Assembly: GCA_910583965.1 (NCBI GenBank)
Contig: CAJUAE010000046.1
Span: 1-24,887 of the forward strand
Length of the DNA stretch: 24,887 bases
Reading direction: 5' to 3'
Origin: an uncultured Lachnospiraceae bacterium
GTDB lineage: Bacteria; Bacillota; Clostridia; Lachnospirales; Lachnospiraceae
A model generated the notes under the pieces. That model was not told where the DNA came from, did not search any database, and was given only the letters and a program-made list of their open reading frames with translations. The position numbers and the translations under genes were made by a program. Within the stretch, counting starts at the first letter, position 1, and every line of letters begins with the position of its first letter. This document shows, in pieces, positions 1 to 5,729 of this stretch.

Positions 1-74
1 TGCCCAAAAAGAGGTATTTTTTTCCATAGACACAAACTTTTTTACACTACCAATAAATATCCAGATGCTTTTTA

Positions 75-92
75 TTACACCACTTTACAAGT
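75..92 (+). repeat. Left terminal inverted repeat of the IS
   Basis: An 18-base perfect match to the reverse complement of 1495-1512. It lies six bases beyond the transposase stop codon. Confidence 0.9.
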
Positions 93-98
93 TTTTGA

Positions 99-1304
99 TT
101 AGCCCGTATGTTTCAGGCATAGCTGTTTCAATACTTTGGCAATGATATTTGATTTTATATGGGTTTCGATGTTTTGCACCAAATTAGCATAAAATACCTG
201 CTGGCGTATCCGTTCGCTGATGGCAAAGCGGAATTCCTGTACGCTTCCATCCCTGTATTGGAAGAATGTTTCCTCTGTATATGGAAATATTTTCATGGCG
301 TAGTAACTGATGTTGATAAGGTTGACTAACATTTCAATCCCTTTCCGACTGCGCAGCATATACCCACACAGAGACCAGAAGGATTTTTGTTCATAGTAGC
401 TTATTTCAATGTTCCATCGGAACGAGCAAAGAAACAGGGGAATATACTGCATCTGGCTGTTTCCGGTCTGGTTCAGGGGAGCTTTTTCCTGATAGGCGCA
501 AAAAAACTGTAGCTGGCTTGGAAAAACCATGCTGAAAAACAAACGTCTGGTTCCGCCTTCCCTGCTGGGAGATGTCACATAGGCTAAGACTTCTTTTGTC
601 CCGAAGATATTTGTCAGCACACGGCGGCAGCCTGTATAATACTCACCAACCTTCTCGGCAGAAAGGGTGAAATCCGTAGCGATAGACAGGCAGCGCCCAT
701 GCTTTGCAGGCCTGCCCTTTTTTCCCGTTGGTGCAGGAGCAAGGTCGTATATGACAGAATCTGACCTTGCATTGCCAATCAGGTCAAGGTTCGGATATTC
801 ATCCACTATGGAAACAAGATTCTGCTTTACATACCAGCTGTCGCACAGGATGATGACATTCTTCTGACACAATTCCGGCATTACCTGTCGCACCATGGAT
901 GCTGCAAGCGCAAGCTTTGACTCTTTTTTCTGCCACATACGATATCCAAGCGGGACGGAAAGATAAGAAACTTTCTGCTGGTTCCAGACAGGGACACAGA
1001 GCATTATGCTTACAAAACAGTGTCCATTCAGATAGTTGGAGCCATTATGTGCTGCATGGTCAAAAAGTTTTGATACATCCTCGAACTTCGTGCCGAATGT
1101 AGAGACCATAGTGTCATCTATACACAGGAATACCGGCTGTGACTGAAGGCTGTCAGGGACAAGCCGCAGTGCAAGCCTGGATGTAACATTCATAAAAACG
1201 GAAAAATTGGCTTTGGCATAGGAGCAGGCATAATAGAAAGCATTCAGGGATTTGAGTGTTATGCCAGATAAAAAGTGTCTGTATAAGGAACGGATGGACA
1301 GCAC
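99..1304 (-). CDS. DDE transposase (IS4/IS701-like), probably short at the N-terminus
   Basis: Cut-and-paste transposase of the DDE class, acting on the terminal repeats of its own IS. The catalytic acidic residues are recognisable: an IDDT motif at residues 62-65, LCDSWY around D155, and the RWNIE-x3-YEQK signature around E300, typical of the IS4-type C-terminal motif. The only ordinary start here is a GTG at 1304. The same frame stays open upstream to a TGA at 1422-1424 and encodes family-like sequence (FSTFPAPTAETLFLLVLSI), but I find no ATG, GTG or TTG there. Initiation may therefore use a rare codon such as ATT at 1380-1382, or the 5' end may have decayed. From memory of relatives, about ten residues also seem missing between LFLLVLSI and LYRHFL. 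Activity is uncertain; the protein family is secure. Confidence 0.85.
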   Translation of the reverse strand: MLSIRSLYRHFLSGITLKSLNAFYYACSYAKANFSVFMNVTSRLALRLVPDSLQSQPVFLCIDDTMVSTFGTKFEDVSKLFDHAAHNGSNYLNGHCFVSIMLCVPVWNQQKVSYLSVPLGYRMWQKKESKLALAASMVRQVMPELCQKNVIILCDSWYVKQNLVSIVDEYPNLDLIGNARSDSVIYDLAPAPTGKKGRPAKHGRCLSIATDFTLSAEKVGEYYTGCRRVLTNIFGTKEVLAYVTSPSREGGTRRLFFSMVFPSQLQFFCAYQEKAPLNQTGNSQMQYIPLFLCSFRWNIEISYYEQKSFWSLCGYMLRSRKGIEMLVNLINISYYAMKIFPYTEETFFQYRDGSVQEFRFAISERIRQQVFYANLVQNIETHIKSNIIAKVLKQLCLKHTG

Positions 1305-1396
1305 AAGCAGAAAGAGGGTTTCAGCAGTCGGGGCTGGGAATGTGGAAAAATATGCAGAAAAGTATTTATGAAGCCTACCAATTATGTATTTGTGGT

Positions 1397-1478
1397 TGTA
1401 TAATAAGTTTGTCGTATGGGATCACTTCTTTCGTATATTAGTGTGCAAACTTATTATACACCCAAGTGTCTCATACGG
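1397..1478 (-). promoter_or_regulatory. Interleaved inverted repeats in the transposase 5' region
   Basis: A perfect 15-bp inverted repeat pairs 1397-1411 with 1446-1460. A second, imperfect pair joins 1413-1427 to 1464-1478 (CGTATGGGATCACTT against the complement of AAGTGTCTCATACG, one bulge). Each pair has one arm inside or beyond the other, so the order is A-B-A'-B', which could form a pseudoknot or two competing hairpins in transposase mRNA. Its position just before the likely translation start suggests a role in limiting transposase expression. That role is inferred. Confidence 0.5.
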
Positions 1479-1494
1479 CATTTTTTTCTATAAG

Positions 1495-1512
1495 ACTTGT
1501 AAAGTGGTGTAA
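1495..1512 (-). repeat. Right terminal inverted repeat of the IS
   Basis: Perfect 18-base reverse complement of 75-92. It lies on the promoter side of the transposase gene. Confidence 0.9.
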
Positions 1513-1538
1513 AACTTATAGGATTCTGTATAAAAGTA

Positions 1539-1547
1539 TGATATAAT
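1539..1547 (+). promoter_or_regulatory. Extended -10 promoter element for the methyltransferase gene
   Basis: TGATATAAT is a perfect TATAAT (1542-1547) preceded by the TGn extension. It lies 37 bases before the ATG at 1585. No good -35 box stands 17 bases upstream, as is common for extended -10 promoters. It lies just outside the IS right end. Confidence 0.5.
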
Positions 1548-1584
1548 CAAATCGGCAAAAATCGGAATTTAATAGGAGAAAATA

Positions 1585-2367
1585 ATGATGAGTAAAATAA
1601 ATAACCTGCTAAATGTAAAGCAACAATATGCTACTGCAAACAATCTATATACAAGAATATCCATTCACGATAAATATTCAACAAATAAGATGGGATTCGG
1701 AAACTGGATTGTTTCAAATTATAAAATAGACAAAGGAATGAAAGTTTTAGAATTGGGTTGTGGAACAGGAGATATGTGGAAAAACAGGGAATCTTTAATT
1801 AGTCATTGCTCAAAATTGATACTTTCTGATTTTTCTGAAGGAATGATAACGACGACAAAAGAAAATGTAGGGAACTACGATAATATTGAATATAAGGTTT
1901 TGGATATACAAAATATCCCTTATGAAGATGAGACATTTGACATTGTTATAGCTAATATGATGTTGTACCATGTGCCTGATATATATAAAGGTTTGGCTGA
2001 AGTTCGACGGGTATTAAAGAAAGGGAGTTGCTTTTACTGTGCAACATATGGAGAACATGGAATTACAGCGTATCTTTCAAAAATTCTTGACACATATGAT
2101 ATTGAAGATAATCTAAATAAAAACTTTACACTTCAAAATGGATATAATATTTTAAGCAAGTCATTTTCAAATATTGAAAAATTAGAATATATTGATTCAT
2201 TGGCAGTTACTAATGTAGATGATATGGTGGATTATATTTATTCGCTTTCTAGCATGACAGCGTTGAGTAATGTGCCAAAACACATAATAAAAGAAATTCT
2301 AATGCGAAATCTAACGAATGGAGTTTTAAATATACTAAAGGAATATGGAATGTTTATAGCATCATAA
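1585..2367 (+). CDS. Class I SAM-dependent methyltransferase, substrate unknown
   Basis: A 260-residue protein with a Rossmann-type methyltransferase core. Motif I is VLELGCGTGD at 54-63, an acidic position (LSDFSEGM) follows near 80-87, motif II/III is DIQNIPYEDETFDIVIANMMLYHVPD at about 107-132 (given here only as landmarks DIQN, FDIVIAN and YHVPD), and RRVLKKGSCF follows at 141-150. These are the methyltransferase-11/25 family signatures. The substrate cannot be read from the sequence; the C-terminal 100 residues, which usually set specificity, are not recognised. An ATG ATG pair follows the ribosome binding site GGAGAA. The gene is clearly AT-richer than the core genes further right and lies between an IS and an arr gene, consistent with acquired DNA. 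A small-molecule or rRNA methyltransferase are both possible. Confidence 0.8.
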   Translation: MMSKINNLLNVKQQYATANNLYTRISIHDKYSTNKMGFGNWIVSNYKIDKGMKVLELGCGTGDMWKNRESLISHCSKLILSDFSEGMITTTKENVGNYDNIEYKVLDIQNIPYEDETFDIVIANMMLYHVPDIYKGLAEVRRVLKKGSCFYCATYGEHGITAYLSKILDTYDIEDNLNKNFTLQNGYNILSKSFSNIEKLEYIDSLAVTNVDDMVDYIYSLSSMTALSNVPKHIIKEILMRNLTNGVLNILKEYGMFIAS

Positions 2368-2394
2368 AACCAATAACTTACAGTTTGTAAAAAT

Positions 2395-2423
2395 CGAGTA
2401 GAGAAAATTTAGCTTTCTACTCG
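2395..2423 (+). terminator. Hairpin after the methyltransferase gene
   Basis: The arms CGAGTAGA (2395-2402) and TCTACTCG (2416-2423) form a stable 8-bp stem, 28 bases past the stop codon. No U-tract follows, so it may be an mRNA 3' end stabiliser rather than a true intrinsic terminator. Confidence 0.4.
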
Positions 2424-2568
2424 TGTGCTGGATACAGCAACTTTAACTTTGTATTTTCTTTCCGTGTTCATACGTATAAAACAATCGAGAGAAGTGTTTT
2501 TCTCTATTGGATTACATAGAGTCGCGCAAAGGAAATAAATTGCTAGAATGATATTAGGAGAGAATTAA

Positions 2569-2985
2569 ATGAGTGAAACAATTATATTTAGTCAAGGTTC
2601 TTTTTTTCACGGGACAAAAGCGGATTTAAAAGTAGGAGACTTCATAATTACCGGAAAGAAAAAGAATTATAATGATGATAGAGAATCCAAGTATGTTTAT
2701 TTTGCAGGAACTTTGGAAGCAGCAATCTGGGGAGCAGAATTAGCAGAAGGTGATGGCAAAGAAAGAATATATGTTGTCGAGCCAACTGGAGATTATGAAA
2801 ATGATCCCAATCTTACAGACAAGAAATTTCCTGGAAATCCTACAAAATCTTACCGATCAAAACAACCATTAAAAATTGTTGCAGAAGTGATAAAATGGGA
2901 AGGACATTCTCCTGAAATTCTAAATAATATGATTGAAAATCTTAGAAAGTTGTCTGAAGATGGAATAAAAGCAATTGACGAATAG
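2569..2985 (+). CDS. arr: NAD+-dependent rifamycin ADP-ribosyltransferase (Arr)
   Basis: Arr inactivates rifamycins by transferring ADP-ribose from NAD+ to the C23 hydroxyl of the ansa chain, blocking binding to RNA polymerase. The 138 residues cover the whole family length. The signature blocks are all present: FFHGTKADLKVGD at 12-24, the YVYFAGTLEAAIWGAELA region at 42-59, ERIYVVEP at 65-72, and DPNLTDKKFPGNPTKSYR at 79-96. The residues known as H19, Y49 and D84 in the Mycobacterium smegmatis enzyme align with H14, Y44 and D79 here at one constant offset of five, so the catalytic set is intact. A ribosome binding site AGGAGAG precedes the ATG. The gene is AT-rich and follows a methyltransferase gene and an IS, suggesting an acquired resistance locus. 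Whether it is expressed and confers resistance is inferred. Confidence 0.93.
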   Translation: MSETIIFSQGSFFHGTKADLKVGDFIITGKKKNYNDDRESKYVYFAGTLEAAIWGAELAEGDGKERIYVVEPTGDYENDPNLTDKKFPGNPTKSYRSKQPLKIVAEVIKWEGHSPEILNNMIENLRKLSEDGIKAIDE

Positions 2986-3074
2986 ATACTATAAGAAATA
3001 CATGATGAAAAGTTGTCATCAAAGCGGAAGAATTTTTTAGCTCGATTACAAGTTAATATAGGAGAAGTGTCAAA

Positions 3075-3647
3075 ATGGCAAAGTTATATTTTTATTATGG
3101 TGCAATGAATAGTTCCAAAACTGCCAATGCATTAATGACTCATTTTAATTATCAAGAAGTAGGACAGCAAGCGTTGCTATGCAAGACTAAGACAGATACC
3201 CGTGATGGAGCGCGTGTGATCCGTTCTAGAATTGGTTTGGAGATGGAGTGTATACTACTTGATGAACTTATGCAGATGACGAAGGAGACAATAAAATCCT
3301 ATCATTGTATCATTGTAGATGAGGTGCAGTTTGCCATAAAGGAGCAGATTGATTTCTTGTCGGATATTGTAGATTTTTTGGATGTACCTGTAGTATGTTA
3401 TGGGCTTCGGGCAGATTTTCAGAACAATCTTTTTCCAGGAAGTGAGCGGTTGATTACAATAGCTGATACAATCCAAGAGATAAAGACAGTGTGTTGGTGC
3501 GGCAAAAAAGCAACTTGCAATGCCCGTTTTAATGATGATGGTATTGTGCGAGATGGAGAGCAAGTCCTGCTTGGCGCCAATGACCGCTATATGGCGCTTT
3601 GCAGGAAACATTTTAAACTTGGTATGCTCGGACCAAAAACAAAATGA
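3075..3647 (+). CDS. tdk: Thymidine kinase (type II, TK1-like)
   Basis: Phosphorylates thymidine with ATP to give dTMP in pyrimidine salvage; cytoplasmic. At 190 residues it matches bacterial type II enzymes. The P-loop is GAMNSSKT at 9-16, the magnesium/catalytic segment is VDEVQF at 81-86 with the presumed base E83, and the YGLRADF motif at 109-115 is typical of the family. The zinc-binding lasso region is recognisable by C140 and C142 and by C176-x2-H179, although the first pair has one residue between cysteines instead of the usual two. The ribosome binding site GGAGAA lies 9 bases before the ATG. It is the last rightward gene before the leftward CYTH gene, with no space between their stop codons. 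Confidence 0.93.
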   Translation: MAKLYFYYGAMNSSKTANALMTHFNYQEVGQQALLCKTKTDTRDGARVIRSRIGLEMECILLDELMQMTKETIKSYHCIIVDEVQFAIKEQIDFLSDIVDFLDVPVVCYGLRADFQNNLFPGSERLITIADTIQEIKTVCWCGKKATCNARFNDDGIVRDGEQVLLGANDRYMALCRKHFKLGMLGPKTK

Positions 3648-4163
3648 TTATGCAAATTCTTTGCGACTCATAACAGAGTTATGATAGTCTGGATTATTGG
3701 TAACGTCTTGATCAAACCATGTAGGTGGAATAAAGGCGTTTGCCATTTCTATATTTGGAAATTCTACCTCTGCCATAATAAGCGGAGCAAAAGGTGGTGC
3801 AAACACATCGAGTTCAATTAAAAGTGTGGGGGAAGTTAGTGGTTGGTAACTGCTGGCAAATTGCGGATTATTAAGAGGAATGACATATCGCTTTTTAGAG
3901 ATAATATTTCCGTCCGCTTTTGTAAGTAGATGTTGATAAGAAGCTTCATCAAGCGGGAGATTGTACTCTGTGCGTGCCATGAGTCCGCTTCCTTTGTAAG
4001 TTAGATAGTATGAATCATCGGATTTGCGAATGCGCACGACAGGAGATGTATTTAAATAAGCCTGTTCGATAAGTTTACAGGGATAGCTTTCTATGTTGGC
4101 TGGCAAATTTTTTAAGGTGAATTTTTTTTCGATTTCCATGTTTTGAAGTTCTGTGTGTTCCAT
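3648..4163 (-). CDS. CYTH-domain protein (triphosphate-tunnel family)
   Basis: A 171-residue single-domain CYTH protein. The ExExK signature is E10-I-E12-K-K14, followed by alternating charged tunnel residues: R44 and R46 (VVRIRK), K57 (LTYKG), E66 (RTEYNL), R92 (KKRYVIPL), E117 and D119 (LIELDV), and E132 and E134 (MAEVEF). These are the positions that hold the metal ions and the triphosphate chain in known members, which include class IV adenylate cyclases, thiamine triphosphatase and inorganic triphosphatase. Small bacterial stand-alone members are usually inorganic or nucleoside triphosphatases, so triphosphatase activity is the better guess. The ribosome binding site AAAGGA precedes the ATG. 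Its stop codon directly abuts that of the convergent thymidine kinase gene. Confidence 0.85.
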   Translation of the reverse strand: MEHTELQNMEIEKKFTLKNLPANIESYPCKLIEQAYLNTSPVVRIRKSDDSYYLTYKGSGLMARTEYNLPLDEASYQHLLTKADGNIISKKRYVIPLNNPQFASSYQPLTSPTLLIELDVFAPPFAPLIMAEVEFPNIEMANAFIPPTWFDQDVTNNPDYHNSVMSRKEFA

Positions 4164-4240
4164 GTATATTCTATCCTTTCTGTTAAAATGTTCGTGTGAA
4201 ATTAAATGTTTCTTTTTACTTATTTGAATGTTTAGATGTC

Positions 4241-4368
4241 GAGGTTAAAAGGGTATTTTTGAAAAAAGGAGTTATACAATTTCAACAAAAATAAGCTTGG
4301 AATATGTTTTCAACTCATTTGTTATGCAATTTCACAACAGTTATATTAAGAATTGACCTTTTGACCTC
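4241..4368. repeat. MITE-like element with 12-bp terminal inverted repeats
   Basis: GAGGTTAAAAGG (4241-4252) and CCTTTTGACCTC (4357-4368) form an 11-of-12 inverted repeat enclosing about 104 bases with no plausible gene. Inside are two similar direct copies, GTTATACAATTTCAAC near 4271 and GTTATGCAATTTCACAAC at 4321-4338. No target duplication is evident. It fills the spacer between the CYTH gene and the membrane protein gene. Confidence 0.4.
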
Positions 4369-4381
4369 AGCACCATGTTTC

Positions 4382-4999
4382 TCAAAGCAAGAGAATAAAA
4401 GTTAGTATAATTCCTGATAATGATTGTAAAGCATGTGTGACAGAAATACAAGGATAAAAGGTGCTGATATACATACCAGTATTAGGCGTTGCAACAGAGT
4501 ATGTAGCATCAGCAATAAAGACTAACAGAAATGTTAAACATAAAGTTATGCGCATTTTGATAGTCATATGGTGATAAAATTTGTTGAAAATAGGTTGCAC
4601 GAGACAGATGAGAAGTACACCGCCAAAACCAAATCCGATTGCACTTATAAGACAGATATGTCCTTGAATATTGAATATATGTTCGCTATAGTTCCACCAT
4701 CGGATACCCCATTTTTTTTCAAGCCAGACTCCTGAGAAGTATTCCAGAGTGGAACAAAGAAAACTGGAAAGTACAAAAACAAATATAGGTTTTTTTCGCA
4801 TCCTGTGAAGAAGTAGAATTAGAACAATACAACCAATACCATAGATTGGCAGATAGGGGCCACGATAAACTCCTCTGTTGACAAAGGTGTGGTTTGTGAT
4901 TAGATAGAGTAGTACTTCCCAAAGCCACCCAACGAATGCCGTTGTAAAAAATAATAGCGCATAGTAGTCAAATGGACGCAGAATTAATTTCTTTTTCAT
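4382..4999 (-). CDS. PF06541-family polytopic membrane protein (ABC_trans_CmpB, putative ABC transporter type IV)
   Basis: A 205-residue integral membrane protein with about five to six hydrophobic segments (roughly 13-33, 50-66, 71-87, 114-136, 150-166 and 188-205). Family hallmarks are GWLWEVLLY at 24-32, FVNRGVYRGPYLPIYGIG at 39-56, the TLEYFSGVWLEKKWGIRWWNY region at about 84-104, and INGHICL-like IQGHICL at 111-117. The family is widespread in Clostridia and was named for a transporter permease, but no transport substrate is established. There is no visible Shine-Dalgarno sequence before the ATG at 4999 (the upstream sense strand reads AATACTATAACATT), so translation may be weak or leaderless. 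The C-terminus ends inside the last hydrophobic stretch and may be slightly short. Confidence 0.75.
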   Translation of the reverse strand: MKKKLILRPFDYYALLFFTTAFVGWLWEVLLYLITNHTFVNRGVYRGPYLPIYGIGCIVLILLLHRMRKKPIFVFVLSSFLCSTLEYFSGVWLEKKWGIRWWNYSEHIFNIQGHICLISAIGFGFGGVLLICLVQPIFNKFYHHMTIKMRITLCLTFLLVFIADATYSVATPNTGMYISTFYPCISVTHALQSLSGIILTFILLL

Positions 5000-5048
5000 A
5001 ATGTTATAGTATTGTCAAAATAGCTAGAATCATTCATAAAAAAATTCA

Positions 5049-5190
5049 GCTCAGAACCTTATATTTACTGCAAGGTCTGTCAAATAGAGTAATAGTTGAA
5101 ATGCATCAAGTCATAATACTTGGCTTTGACATTGCAAAGGGATTATGGCTTGATGCTTGTAACAGGGAGATAAAGGTTGAACTGTTAGTT
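5049..5190. repeat. Dispersed intergenic repeat, copy 1
   Basis: Shares two blocks, in the same order and at similar spacing, with 9894-10035. The first begins GCTCAG and carries ATTTACTGCAA. The second carries GGCTTGATG, then TGTA-CAG, then TAAAGG-TGAACTGTTA. Copy 1 has a degraded first hairpin but gains a 14-of-15 inverted repeat, 5103-5117 with 5142-5156. Confidence 0.6.
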
Positions 5191-5426
5191 ATAGTTCACG
5201 TTTACACTAGAGTATGTATTCCTTTAAGAAGATTTGGTATGAATTGCAACAAACTGATATATATGCTGATTTCGACACCATTTTTACGGATATGAAAAGG
5301 AACAATTGTATGGTTATTTGGATATTTTTTATTCAATATTTCTTTTTTGCAATATTTGTGATATATTGGTAACAGCTAAGACATACAATATGTTTTACAG
5401 AACCTATAAAAAGATGCGCGGAGTTA

Positions 5427-5715
5427 GCGTGAAAAGTACTTCTAACCGCTCGCAGCAAAGGCTGCTTTGCGGAGAAGTACTAAATTTCACGCCGAGAAAT
5501 GCCTGAAATACGGCATTTCTCATCTGGATTTATGATTCCGCAAAGCGGAATCATGGGAGATAGTGTGAAATTAAAATTTCACCAACCCTGATTTGTATGC
5601 CCACAAAAGCAGGCAGATGAGAGTTTGTGTAAAAAATCGTTCTAAGGCAGCAAAAGATACTACTTAAGAACGATTAAATTTCACACGATTACTATTTGAG
5701 CTGCCAAAAGGCAGC
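5427..5715. repeat. Palindrome cluster (six hairpins) upstream of the phosphomutase gene
   Basis: Six inverted repeats in under 300 bases: (1) GCGTGAAA 5427-5434 with 5485-5492, nested with AGTACTTCT 5435-5443 and 5473-5481; (2) GAGAAATGCC 5494-5503 with 5512-5521; (3) ATGATTCCGC 5532-5541 with 5545-5554, triloop AAA; (4) GTGAAATT 5565-5572 with 5575-5582; (5) AATCGTTCTAAG near 5636-5647 with CTTAAGAACGATT near 5663-5675; (6) GCTGCC 5700-5705 with 5710-5715. The sequence GTGTGAAATT near 5563-5572 can also pair with AATTTCACAC near 5687-5696. The last hairpin abuts the phosphomutase ribosome binding site. Confidence 0.7.
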
Positions 5716-5729
5716 ATGGAGGATATAAG

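Larger units (their letters stand above)
75..1512 (-). mobile_element. Insertion sequence with 18-bp terminal inverted repeats, IS4/IS701-like DDE type
   Basis: The element is bounded by a perfect 18-bp inverted repeat, TTACACCACTTTACAAGT at 75-92 and its reverse complement at 1495-1512. It encloses one leftward transposase gene. The length of about 1.44 kb fits a single-gene IS. No convincing target-site duplication is visible in the flanks (61-74 versus 1513-1530), so the exact boundaries could be a few bases off, or one flank may have rearranged. The methyltransferase gene begins 73 bp beyond the right end. The family is inferred from the transposase motifs. Confidence 0.85.
5000..5729. 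other. 730-bp gene-free interval rich in repeats
   Basis: The interval lies between the divergent membrane-protein and phosphomutase genes. Two open frames here (5101-5295 and 5306-5506) lack ribosome binding sites and have no recognisable protein character, so I do not call them. It contains one copy of a dispersed repeat (5049-5190) and a cluster of hairpins (5427-5715), both listed separately. The promoters for both flanking genes should lie here, but I cannot place them with confidence. Confidence 0.6.

Noticed and set aside
667..1441. Rightward open frames opposite the transposase
   Set aside because: Antisense shadows of the transposase gene; none has an independent ribosome binding site or protein family character.
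61..1530. Target-site duplication flanking the IS
   Set aside because: Comparison of the bases outside the two terminal repeats shows no convincing direct repeat of 4 to 13 bases.
5101..5506. Two short rightward open frames (5101-5295, 5306-5506)
   Set aside because: No ribosome binding sites, odd composition, and they run through the dispersed repeat and hairpins; treated as non-coding.
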